Shown piece by piece: positions 1 to 6,200 of a stretch of 19,452 nucleotides of DNA. This DNA is from Pseudomonadota bacterium (lineage in GTDB: Bacteria > Pseudomonadota > Alphaproteobacteria > Rhizobiales > Xanthobacteraceae). A program made the translations under genes and the position numbers. Within the stretch, counting starts at the first letter, position 1. Every line of letters starts with the position of its first letter. The DNA lies in assembly GCA_023423415.1 (NCBI GenBank), contig JAFAFP010000218.1:1-19452 (forward strand), given 5' to 3'. The notes beneath the pieces were generated by a model. It was not told the origin of the DNA, made no database searches, and saw only the letters and a program-made list of their open reading frames with translations.

Positions 1-6
1 CCCCCC

Positions 7-29
7 GCGGCGGTCCTCCCCCCCGCCGC
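7..29 (+). other. GC-rich hairpin upstream of ahpD
   Basis: A 7-bp perfect inverted repeat (GCGGCGG at 7-13, CCGCCGC at 23-29) with a 9-nt C-rich loop lies just before ahpD and is followed by a short T run at 37-40. It could be an attenuator or an mRNA-stabilising stem between an upstream gene (ahpC is the usual partner) and ahpD. The upstream gene is outside the window, so the role is a guess. Confidence 0.3.
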
Positions 30-73
30 CCCCCGCTTTTGTATCACAGGATCAATTTCAAGGAGATCATGCC

Positions 74-625
74 GTGCCGATCGAGGCCCTCAAGAACCGG
101 CTCCCTGCCTTCGCGAAGGATGTGAAGCTCAACCTGTCGTCGATGCTGTCGGACGAGAGCCTTCCCGCGCAGCAGCGCTATGGTCTGTTCCTCGCCTGCG
201 CGATAGCGACCCGGAATGGCGATGTCATCCGTGCGTTTGAAACGCTCGCACGCGAACATCTGTCGCCGCAAGCGCTCGATGCGGCAAAAGCCGCAGCGGC
301 TGTGATGGCGATGAACAACATCTATTACCGCTTTGTGCACATCTCATCGAACAAGGCCTACGAGACCAAGCCGGCGCGCCTGCGCATGAACGTGATTGCC
401 AATCCGGGCGTGGACAAAGCTGATTTCGAGCTGTGGTCGCTCGCCGTATCCGCGATCAATGGTTGCGGCAAATGTATCGATGCGCACGACAAGGTGTTGC
501 AAGATGCCGGCGTTAGCGAAGATGCGATCCAGAACGGCGTGCGTTATGCGGCCATCATCCAATCGGTTGCCGTTTCGCTCGAGGCCGCCGAAGCGACGGC
601 CTCGTTCGCACAAGCTGCGGAGTAA
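74..625 (+). CDS. ahpD: Alkylhydroperoxidase AhpD
   Basis: 183-residue protein matching the AhpD family over its full length. AhpD is a cytoplasmic CxxC thiol peroxidase/adaptor that, in mycobacteria, passes electrons from lipoylated dihydrolipoamide succinyltransferase to the peroxiredoxin AhpC. The N-terminus (MPIEALKNRLP) and the central MNVIANPG and FELWSLAVSAING segments are family-like. The active-site motif is C131-G-K-C134-x3-H138, with Glu119 upstream. Compared with the mycobacterial protein as remembered, the residue between the cysteines that is His132 there is Lys133 here. The start is GTG at 74, because AAGGAG at 60-65 lies 8 nt upstream; the ATG at 69 is out of frame. The gene converges on aroA, with only 15 nt between the stop codons. 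ahpC would normally lie just upstream, outside this window. Confidence 0.93.
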   Translation: MPIEALKNRLPAFAKDVKLNLSSMLSDESLPAQQRYGLFLACAIATRNGDVIRAFETLAREHLSPQALDAAKAAAAVMAMNNIYYRFVHISSNKAYETKPARLRMNVIANPGVDKADFELWSLAVSAINGCGKCIDAHDKVLQDAGVSEDAIQNGVRYAAIIQSVAVSLEAAEATASFAQAAE

Positions 626-640
626 TTCGCTGGCGCGGGG

Positions 641-1981
641 TCAGGGCGCGAGATTCGCGCCCATGCCCTGCATCAGTTCGACAAAGCCCGGAAAGCTCGT
701 GGCGATGAACGCTGCGTCGTCAACGCTGACGGGCTTTTCGCTGGCAAGACCCATCACCAAGGCAGACATGGCCAGCCGGTGATCCATGTGTGTGGCGACA
801 ACGCCGCCACCAAACACGCTTCCCTTGCCTTCGACGATCAAATCGTCGCCTTCGATTTCCACCGCAACGCCATTGACGCGCAGCATATCCGCGGTTGCCG
901 CAAGACGATCGGATTCCTTGACCCGCAATTCGCTCAGGCCCCGCATGCGGGTTGTGCCTTCTGCGAAAGCCGCAAGCACCGCAAGGATCGGGTATTCATC
1001 GATCATTGATGGCGCCCGAGATGCTGGGACCTCGACGCCACGGAGCGCCGACGTTCTCACCCGCAATTCGGCAACCTCTTCGCCCCCTTCGTCGCGCGAG
1101 GAGATCGTTTCGATCGAAGCTCCCATCTCACGCAACGTGAGAAACAGCCCGGTCCGCAGCGGATTCATCATCACGTTTTCCAGCACGATGTCCGAGTTCG
1201 GCACGATCAGCGCCGCCGCCAGCGGAAATGCAGCAGAGGATGGGTCGGCCGGCACCCGCAAAGGTGCGGGCTTCAGCTCGGGCTGGCCCTTCAGCACGAT
1301 GCGGCGGCCATGTTCGCCGACCTGTTCGACCCGCACGTCGGCGCCGAAATGAGCGAGCATCTTTTCCGTGTGATCGCGGGTCGCTTCCTTTTCGATCACA
1401 ATCGTTTCACCCGGCGCGGCCAGCCCGGCCAGCAGCACGGCAGACTTCAACTGAGCGGATGCGACCGGCGACTCGTAAACGATCGGCAATGGATCACGTG
1501 CGCCTTCAAGCGTCAGCGGCAGACGCCCGCCTTCAGCCACATCAAGCGTTTTCGCGCCGATGCGCGTCAATGGATCGAGCACGCGTTTCATCGGGCGCGT
1601 GCGCAACGACGCATCGCCATCAAATACAGCCGTAACCGGACAGCCCGCGACCGCCCCCATCACGAGGCGGCAGCCGGTTCCGGAATTGCCAAAATCGAGC
1701 GGACCGGATGGCTGCGCATAGCCGCCGACCCCCACGCCCCAGACCGACCATTCACCCTCACCCGTCCGCTCGACTTTGGCACCGAGCGCCCGCATGACCT
1801 TGGCGGTGTTGATAACATCCTCACCCTCGAGCAGACCCCCGATGCGGGTCTCTCCGACCGTCATGGCGGCGAGGATCAGCGCGCGATGCGAGATCGACTT
1901 GTCGCCGGACACGCGAACGTGCCCTTTCAGCCCTGTGGATTTACGTGCGGTCAGCGGTGAAGCGGGTAAATTATGGCTCAA
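641..1981 (-). CDS. aroA: 3-phosphoshikimate 1-carboxyvinyltransferase (EPSP synthase, class II)
   Basis: 446 residues. It joins shikimate-3-phosphate and phosphoenolpyruvate to make EPSP, the sixth step of the shikimate pathway to chorismate and aromatic amino acids, in the cytoplasm. Seen: SGDKSISHR (25-33, PEP-binding Lys28), LDFGNSGTG (95-103), the class II signature RDHTEKM (202-208), MIDEYP (326-331, Asp328 and Glu329) and LRVKESDR (352-359, Glu356). Its similarity runs along the whole length of the Agrobacterium CP4 type. At the position of the CP4 glyphosate-tolerance alanine (Ala100) this enzyme has Gly101. Translation starts at a TTG (1979-1981), with AGGA 10 nt upstream; an ATG at 1990-1992 is out of frame. 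In related genomes cmk and rpsA often follow aroA. Here the gene runs directly into convergent ahpD. Confidence 0.96.
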   Translation of the reverse strand: MSHNLPASPLTARKSTGLKGHVRVSGDKSISHRALILAAMTVGETRIGGLLEGEDVINTAKVMRALGAKVERTGEGEWSVWGVGVGGYAQPSGPLDFGNSGTGCRLVMGAVAGCPVTAVFDGDASLRTRPMKRVLDPLTRIGAKTLDVAEGGRLPLTLEGARDPLPIVYESPVASAQLKSAVLLAGLAAPGETIVIEKEATRDHTEKMLAHFGADVRVEQVGEHGRRIVLKGQPELKPAPLRVPADPSSAAFPLAAALIVPNSDIVLENVMMNPLRTGLFLTLREMGASIETISSRDEGGEEVAELRVRTSALRGVEVPASRAPSMIDEYPILAVLAAFAEGTTRMRGLSELRVKESDRLAATADMLRVNGVAVEIEGDDLIVEGKGSVFGGGVVATHMDHRLAMSALVMGLASEKPVSVDDAAFIATSFPGFVELMQGMGANLAP

Positions 1982-2071
1982 AGCGGGTCATCCTGGACGA
2001 AACCGCGCCGTCCTAGCACGCGCTTCCTGGTCCCGCCATGAAGGGCTGACGCAAAACCCTCACAATCGGTA

Positions 2072-2100
2072 TTGACAGAGCGCGCGTGAGCCGCCAATTC
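2072..2100 (+). promoter_or_regulatory. Candidate sigma-70 promoter for the FYDLN protein gene
   Basis: A perfect TTGACA (-35) at 2072-2077 is followed after 17 nt by CAATTC (2095-2100), a weak -10. The predicted transcript start near 2107 would leave a leader of about 36 nt before the GTG at 2143. This agrees with the internal start rather than the GTG at 2086. Confidence 0.4.
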
Positions 2101-2142
2101 AGCCGCTCAATCTTGCAAGCGGTCTTCAGGGAAAGCTCAAAC

Positions 2143-2547
2143 GTGGCAAAGCCAGAGCTCGGCACCAAGCGCGTCTGTCCGGTCACAGGCCGAAAATTCT
2201 ACGACCTGAACAAGAATCCGGTCATTTCGCCCTATACCGGCGAGGTGGTTCCGATCGCACCTGTGCCGACCCGCGGTCGTCTTGAAAAAGCTCCTCAGAA
2301 CGAGGCCGAGCAGGAGCGCGAGACCGAGGAGGTCGAGGGCGCAGAATTCGTCTCGCTCGAGGACGCCGATGCCGAAGCGCAGGGCAAGAAGTCCGATCTC
2401 CCGGATACAGGCGACGACATCGATGTCGACGACGATGACGCCGGCGATGACGATGATGACTCGACCTTCATCGAGGACGATGAAGAAGGCGACGATGACG
2501 TGACCGACATTATCGGGGACGGCATCGAAAAGGACGAAGAGAGTTGA
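2143..2547 (+). CDS. TIGR02300 / FYDLN-type acidic protein
   Basis: 134 residues from GTG 2143, which has AGGGAA at 2128-2133, 9 nt upstream. The frame extends back to a GTG at 2086, but the family N-terminus is MAKPELGTKR and the longer start has no good ribosome-binding site. Residues 1-45 form the conserved FYDLN domain (VCPVTGRKFYDLNKNPVISP, then YTGEVVP), a short zinc-ribbon-like motif with one Cys (Cys12). Residues 52-134 are strongly acidic and of low complexity, with Asp runs at 96-99 and 102-106, so probably disordered. The biochemical role of the family is unknown to me. It is widespread in alphaproteobacteria and often lies near aroA, as here, where the two genes are divergent across about 160 nt. 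Confidence 0.88.
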   Translation: MAKPELGTKRVCPVTGRKFYDLNKNPVISPYTGEVVPIAPVPTRGRLEKAPQNEAEQERETEEVEGAEFVSLEDADAEAQGKKSDLPDTGDDIDVDDDDAGDDDDDSTFIEDDEEGDDDVTDIIGDGIEKDEES

Positions 2548-2554
2548 CGTCTGC

Positions 2555-2575
2555 CGTGCTTCATCTAGAAGCACG
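2555..2575 (+). terminator. Hairpin after the FYDLN protein gene
   Basis: A perfect 8-bp stem (CGTGCTTC 2555-2562, GAAGCACG 2568-2575) with a 5-nt loop starts 8 nt after the stop codon. No T tract follows, so it may be a weak terminator or a 3'-end-protecting stem rather than a classical intrinsic terminator. Confidence 0.5.
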
Positions 2576-2654
2576 CTGTATCGAAAGTCGCGCCGCGAAT
2601 TTCGACGCTTGAGAATACGGACGGCCGCAATCCAGCGCGACCGTTGCAAGGTAA

Positions 2655-2730
<76 letters not shown>

Positions 2731-2741
2731 ACCTTCGCCAT

Positions 2742-2785
2742 TTCGGGGCTAGGATTGCCCTTGTTCGGGGCTAGGATTGCCCTTG
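2742..2785 (+). repeat. 22-bp perfect tandem repeat (two copies) after tRNA-Ala
   Basis: Copies at 2742-2763 and 2764-2785 are identical, beginning TTCGGGGCTAGG and ending GCCCTTG. Each copy can form a small GGGC-N7-GCCC hairpin, so the duplication yields two consecutive weak stems 12 nt after the tRNA 3' end. Possible roles are a duplicated weak terminator or a slippage product. It shows no relation to the tRNA sequence itself, so it is not an obvious attachment-site duplication. Confidence 0.85.
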
Positions 2786-2849
2786 GAAGATGTCCGCCAG
2801 CCTTTGAGCGGCCCTTTCTTCATCCGCAGACAACCGCATCCTCGATGGA

Positions 2850-2878
2850 TTGAAGCGGTTCCCTCAAATCGGTAAATG
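2850..2878 (+). promoter_or_regulatory. Candidate sigma-70 promoter for the UgpB-like gene
   Basis: TTGAAG (2850-2855), a 17-nt spacer and TAAATG (2873-2878) give a plausible housekeeping promoter. A transcript start near 2884 would exclude the ATG at 2880 and supports translation from the ATG at 2922. Confidence 0.4.
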
Positions 2879-2921
2879 AATGCGGCGGGCACGTCATGCG
2901 TGCGCCGGGTCGGGGACCATC

Positions 2922-4235
2922 ATGGCTTTTCGCCTTTTCGCTGCCGTCGCGCTGACAGCCTTGTTGTCGGCTGTCCACCCTGCATCGGCCTTAACCGAAA
3001 TCCACTGGTGGCATGCCATGCCGGGAGAGCTCGGGCGCGAGGTTGAACGGCTGGCCTCCGATTTCAACGCATCGCAGCCCGAATATCGTATCGTCCCCAC
3101 TTACAAGGGCCTCTACACCGAGACCCTGGCGGCAGCGACCTATGCAGTCCGCTCGAAGCAGCACCCGGCCATCCTGCAAACTGCGGAAGTTACGACCGCG
3201 ACAATGATGGCCGCGAAGGGCCTCGTTTACCCGGTCCATCTCCTGATGACCGAGCAGAGCGTCGCCTTCACGCCGTCGGCCTATCTGCCATCGATTACGA
3301 GCTACTATTCAGATGGCGGCGGAAACATGCTGTCGTTTCCGTTCAACGCCTCGACGCCTATTCTGTACTACAACAAGGATCAATTCCGGTTGGCCGGGCT
3401 CGACGCCGATCAGCCGCCGCTGACCTGGCCCGACGTCGAAGCGGCCGCACGCAGGCTGCGCGACAAGAACATTCCTTGCGGCGTGACCACGGGCTGGCCC
3501 GCCTGGATCAACATCGAGAACTTCTCCGCCTTCCATAATCTACCGCTCGCAACGCTGGACAACGGCCTCGGCGGCATTGCCACCGAATTGCAATTCAACA
3601 ATCCTGTGGTGACTGGCCATCTCGCGAAATTGGCAGAATGGCAAAAGACCAAGCTGTTCGATTATTCGGGTCGCACCAACGAAGCGGAGCGACGGTTCTA
3701 TAACAGCGAATGCGGCATCCTCATTTCGTCATCCGCGGCCCGCGCCGACATTATCGCCAACTCGAAATTTGAAATCGGTTACGGCATGCTGCCTCATTGG
3801 CCGGACATCGCCGGAGCGCCACAAAATTCGATCATCGGCGGAGGATCCTTGTGGGTTCTGCAGGGCCGGCCCGACGGCGAATACAAGGGCGTCGCCCGCT
3901 TCTTCGCTTTCCTGTCGCGGCCTGATGTGCAGGCGGCCTGGCACCAGTGGACCGGCTATCTGCCGATTACCCATGCCGCCTACGAGCAGAGCCGCAGCAT
4001 CGGATTTTACGAGCGCAACCCCGGCACCGACATCTCGATCAAGCAGATGACCCTCAATCCGCCGACCGACAACTCCAGGGGGCTCAGGCTCGGCTCTTAT
4101 GTGGTCGTACGCGATATCATCCAGGAGGAATTGGAAGCGGCCCTGTCCGGCAAAAAGGCCGCCAAGGCCGCCCTGGATGACGCTGTCCGTCGTGGCAATG
4201 AAATCCTGCGGCAATTCGAAAAGACTAACCCATAA
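2922..4235 (+). CDS. ugpB: Periplasmic sn-glycerol-3-phosphate-binding protein, UgpB type
   Basis: 437 residues from ATG 2922, close to the length of E. coli UgpB as remembered (438). This start gives a Sec signal peptide (residues 1-23: MAFRLF, a hydrophobic core, then PASA) and a mature N-terminus beginning LTEIHWW; the in-frame ATG at 2880 would add 14 residues that fit no signal peptide. Conserved UgpB blocks are YRIVPTYKG, AEVTTATMMAAKG, PFNASTPILYYNKD, ENFSAFHNLP, IIGGGSLWV, WHQWTGYLPIT and GLRLGSYV. The family delivers glycerol-3-phosphate or glycerophosphodiesters to the UgpAEC ABC importer. No permease or ATPase gene adjoins it: the next gene is hsp20. It therefore depends on a transporter encoded elsewhere or has another role. 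Ligand specificity is inferred from family resemblance only. Confidence 0.9.
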   Translation: MAFRLFAAVALTALLSAVHPASALTEIHWWHAMPGELGREVERLASDFNASQPEYRIVPTYKGLYTETLAAATYAVRSKQHPAILQTAEVTTATMMAAKGLVYPVHLLMTEQSVAFTPSAYLPSITSYYSDGGGNMLSFPFNASTPILYYNKDQFRLAGLDADQPPLTWPDVEAAARRLRDKNIPCGVTTGWPAWINIENFSAFHNLPLATLDNGLGGIATELQFNNPVVTGHLAKLAEWQKTKLFDYSGRTNEAERRFYNSECGILISSSAARADIIANSKFEIGYGMLPHWPDIAGAPQNSIIGGGSLWVLQGRPDGEYKGVARFFAFLSRPDVQAAWHQWTGYLPITHAAYEQSRSIGFYERNPGTDISIKQMTLNPPTDNSRGLRLGSYVVVRDIIQEELEAALSGKKAAKAALDDAVRRGNEILRQFEKTNP

Positions 4236-4265
4236 GGGCTGGTTATGGGCGTCCCATGTGGCCTT

Positions 4266-4294
4266 CTTGACCCCGGCGCCGCTCGCACCCATAT
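4266..4294 (+). promoter_or_regulatory. RpoH (sigma-32)-like heat-shock promoter of hsp20
   Basis: CTTGACC (4266-4272) and ACCCATAT (4287-4294), separated by 14 nt, fit the heat-shock sigma pattern (CTTGAA and CCCCATnT with a 13-15-nt spacer). Transcription would start near 4301, giving a leader of about 80 nt that contains the ROSE-like structure. Confidence 0.6.
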
Positions 4295-4304
4295 CGTGAT
4301 GACC

Positions 4305-4382
4305 GAGCCGGTGGGTTCACCGAAACGGTACTAGGGGGTGCCACGTCTGGGCCCCGTCAAAGTCGCTTGAAAGGGCTTTGAG
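4305..4382 (+). promoter_or_regulatory. ROSE-type RNA thermometer in the hsp20 5' leader
   Basis: Three consecutive hairpins can be drawn. Hairpin 1 pairs CGGTG (4309-4313) with CACCG (4318-4322). Hairpin 2 pairs GGGG (4335-4338) with CCCC (4352-4355), extended by CC/GG. Hairpin 3 pairs CAAAGUC-CU (4358-4367) with the ribosome-binding region AGGGCUUUG (4372-4380). Hairpin 3 contains UCGCU at 4363-4367 opposite the Shine-Dalgarno, with G4365 bulged. This is the U(U/C)GCU signature of ROSE elements, which in Bradyrhizobium block translation of small heat-shock genes at low temperature. The AUG at 4383 follows directly. The structure was drawn by hand and no energies were computed. Confidence 0.7.
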
Positions 4383-4808
4383 ATGTCCCGAATGCCTTCG
4401 TTGTCTAGTCCGTTTCTGTTGGGCTTCGATGAGATCGAGCGCGTGCTTGATCGCGTCACCAAGGCAGCGGACGGATATCCCCCCTATAATATCGAGCGCT
4501 TGCCACGCGACGATCGCAATCCCGAGCGTCTGCGCATTACGCTTGCCGTAGCCGGCTTCACTCTCGACCAGCTCGAAGTGTGCGTCGAGGAACGACAGCT
4601 GGTGATCCGCGGTCGCCAGACCGACGACAAAACCAGGCAGTTTATCCACCGCGGCATCGCCGCCCGCCAGTTCCAGCGCGTGTTCGTGCTGGCCGACGGG
4701 ATGGAGGTGCTCAGCGCGGATCTGAAGAACGGCCTGCTTTCGATCGATCTGGCACGGCCCGAGCCGGCGCGTATCGTGCGAAGCATTTCCATCACCCCGC
4801 ACGAATAG
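4383..4808 (+). CDS. Small heat-shock protein, Hsp20/IbpA type
   Basis: 141 residues. An ATP-independent holdase chaperone that binds unfolding proteins during heat stress in the cytoplasm. A short N-terminal arm (1-33, containing FLLGFDEIERVLDR) precedes the alpha-crystallin domain (about 34-125). That domain carries the hallmark ADLKNGLLSIDL (112-123; A-x-x-x-n-G-L) and the internal YNIE and RLRITLAVAGF strands. The C-terminal tail holds an I-x-I anchor (ISI, 135-137), which links dimers into oligomers. AAGGG at 4371-4375 is the ribosome-binding site, 7 nt before the ATG. Two DUF1150 genes follow on the same strand, a frequent arrangement in rhizobia. Regulation is visible: an RpoH-type promoter plus a ROSE-like leader. 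Confidence 0.95.
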   Translation: MSRMPSLSSPFLLGFDEIERVLDRVTKAADGYPPYNIERLPRDDRNPERLRITLAVAGFTLDQLEVCVEERQLVIRGRQTDDKTRQFIHRGIAARQFQRVFVLADGMEVLSADLKNGLLSIDLARPEPARIVRSISITPHE

Positions 4809-4915
4809 CCTGCGGCGCTTGGTCATAACGGGCCGGTTGGCCTGCCAGACCATGCGGCGTAGGGCCACGGAACCAAAACTTCAGGGGGCACTTGAGTCAG
4901 GAAGGAGTAGTGGAC

Positions 4916-5176
4916 ATGACTGAAAATCAGACCGAAAAACTGATCATGTCGACCCAGGCATTTGCCGTTCTTGGCGGCGGCAAAATTGCGTATGTGAAGC
5001 CAATCAAGTCGGAAGACGTACATGAGCTTTACCCGCAGGCGCCGGAGATGCAGCCCGGGATGAAATTATTCGCGCTGCATGCAGCAGACGGCACGCCCAT
5101 CCTCGTCACGGACACACGTGAAGCTGCAGTGGCCAATGCGTGGAATAACGAGTTGGAGGCTGTCAGCGTCCACTAA
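4916..5176 (+). CDS. DUF1150 family protein, copy 1
   Basis: 86 residues from ATG 4916, chosen because GAAGGAG at 4901-4907 lies 8 nt upstream; the frame is open back to a TTG at 4892. A small soluble protein with the family pattern: AFAVLGGGKIAYVKPI (15-30), SEDV (32-35), then AADGTPILVTDTREAAVANA (56-75). No signal peptide, membrane segment or catalytic motif is seen. The function is unknown to me. Alphaproteobacterial DUF1150 genes commonly lie directly behind small heat-shock genes, and here copy 1 follows hsp20 by 107 nt on the same strand. It is therefore probably part of the heat-induced transcript. Confidence 0.87.
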   Translation: MTENQTEKLIMSTQAFAVLGGGKIAYVKPIKSEDVHELYPQAPEMQPGMKLFALHAADGTPILVTDTREAAVANAWNNELEAVSVH

Positions 5177-5246
5177 CCTTCGCGGCGGGTGATCGAGTTT
5201 ATGTGATCGTCTCGGCGTGACATTCCAATGATCGGATGAACCCTCG

Positions 5247-5279
5247 CGGCTCCTTGACCGTCAAACAGTCGAGGAGCCG
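5247..5279 (+). promoter_or_regulatory. 12-bp hairpin masking the ribosome-binding site of DUF1150 copy 2
   Basis: CGGCTCCTTGAC (5247-5258) pairs without interruption with GTCGAGGAGCCG (5268-5279): 12 pairs including one G-U, with a 9-nt loop. The Shine-Dalgarno GAGGAG (5271-5276) lies wholly inside the 3' arm and the ATG is 4 nt after the stem. The stem looks too stable for a simple heat-melting thermometer and lacks the ROSE U(U/C)GCU motif. It may need translation coupling, a small RNA, a helicase or a ligand to open. The hairpin is seen; its regulatory role is inferred. Confidence 0.7.
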
Positions 5280-5283
5280 AGCC

Positions 5284-5559
5284 ATGTCTGCATCCATCAG
5301 TCGTTCGTCCATCTTGGTGCGAGAGCCAGACGCCGCTCATAATTTTGCGATTATGGGCGGGCGTGATCTTGCCTACATCCGTGTTGCGCGATCAGAGGAT
5401 GTCGCCTTCTTTTGTCCTGAAGCACAATTGCTTGCGCCCGGACAAAATGTGTTCGTGCTCTGCGCTGCAGATGGCACGCCCATTCTCGTGACCGATACTC
5501 ACGAATCTGCCGTCGCTGGCGCCGAGCAGGAGAGGCTCAAGGCGCTCCGTTTGCATTGA
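5284..5559 (+). CDS. DUF1150 family protein, copy 2
   Basis: 91 residues from ATG 5284, which has GAGGAG at 5271-5276, 7 nt upstream; a longer frame from ATG 5236 has no ribosome-binding site and adds a non-family N-terminus. It is a paralogue of copy 1: NFAIMGGRDLAYIRVARSEDV (20-40) parallels its AFAVLGG segment, and AADGTPILVTDT (61-72) is identical in both. A cysteine pair (C44, C60), absent from copy 1, flanks the central strand. Function unknown. It lies 107 nt after copy 1 and converges on ptsN, with 27 nt between stops. The masking of its ribosome-binding site suggests its translation is controlled separately from copy 1. Confidence 0.85.
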   Translation: MSASISRSSILVREPDAAHNFAIMGGRDLAYIRVARSEDVAFFCPEAQLLAPGQNVFVLCAADGTPILVTDTHESAVAGAEQERLKALRLH

Positions 5560-5586
5560 TCCTATCGGCGGGATGAACCGCGCGTA

Positions 5587-6048
5587 CTACGCCGCCGGCG
5601 ATGGGGTCATCGTCAGTACGGCATAAAGCGCATCAGCATCGCGCGATTCACGCAACTTGTTTGCGATGTCGGGGTCGCGCAGCAGCCGCGCCACACGCGC
5701 AAGCGCCTTGAGATGATCGGCGCCAGCGCCTTCAGGAGCGAGCAGCAGAAAGATCAGATCGACCGGCTGCCCATCCAGCGATTCGAAATCGATTGGTCGG
5801 TCGAGTCGCGCAAACAAGCCAAACAAGCGGTCGAGTTGCGGCAATTTGCCATGAGGGATCGCGATACCGTGCCCGATACCGGTCGAGCCAAGTTTTTCGC
5901 GCTGCAGCAACGTTTCAAAGATCGTGCGCTCATTCAGGCCGGACAGAGTCGCAGCACGAGCCGCAATCTCCTGGATTGCCTGCTTCTTGCCGTTGACTTT
6001 GAGCGCCGGGATGACGGCGTTCATTGCGACAATATCGTTAAGCGCCAT
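5587..6048 (-). CDS. ptsN: PTS IIA-like nitrogen regulatory protein (EIIA-Ntr)
   Basis: 153 residues from ATG 6048 (MALNDIVAMN); an in-frame GTG at 6063 would add five residues. It is the terminal phosphoacceptor of the regulatory PTS-Ntr chain (PtsP-NPr-EIIA-Ntr), a cytoplasmic regulator of potassium, nitrogen and carbon functions through protein-protein contacts. The active-site histidine is His66 in GIAIPHGKL (61-69). The PIDFESLDGQPVDLIFLLLAPEGAGADHLKALARVARLLRD stretch (about 84-124) is typical of the family. It is the last gene of the rpoN block, 152 nt after rpoN, with its own good promoter. A ribosome-hibernation gene (hpf/raiA), often found between rpoN and ptsN, is absent. Confidence 0.95.
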   Translation of the reverse strand: MALNDIVAMNAVIPALKVNGKKQAIQEIAARAATLSGLNERTIFETLLQREKLGSTGIGHGIAIPHGKLPQLDRLFGLFARLDRPIDFESLDGQPVDLIFLLLAPEGAGADHLKALARVARLLRDPDIANKLRESRDADALYAVLTMTPSPAA

Positions 6049-6110
6049 TGGAAACGGTTCCACGATTCCGTTGGGAGATCATTGACCAAAATGGGTTGGA
6101 GAGCGGCCGG

Positions 6111-6139
6111 ACCATAGGGAGGGGTTCTCGTCCCGTCAA
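6111..6139 (-). promoter_or_regulatory. Sigma-70-type promoter of ptsN
   Basis: Reading the minus strand, TTGACG (6139-6134) and TATGGT (6116-6111) are separated by exactly 17 nt. The start point would be near 6104, giving a leader of about 55 nt before the ptsN ATG at 6048. This implies ptsN can be expressed independently of rpoN. Confidence 0.6.
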
Positions 6140-6200
6140 TGGCCCGAATCTCCCCCCAAGAAGGAGCGAATCTCTCTAGGTCCATATTGTGACAGCTTGG

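Noticed and set aside
69..71. ATG as the ahpD start
   Set aside because: It is out of frame with ahpD and only 3 nt from AAGGAG; the GTG at 74 has proper spacing and the family N-terminus.
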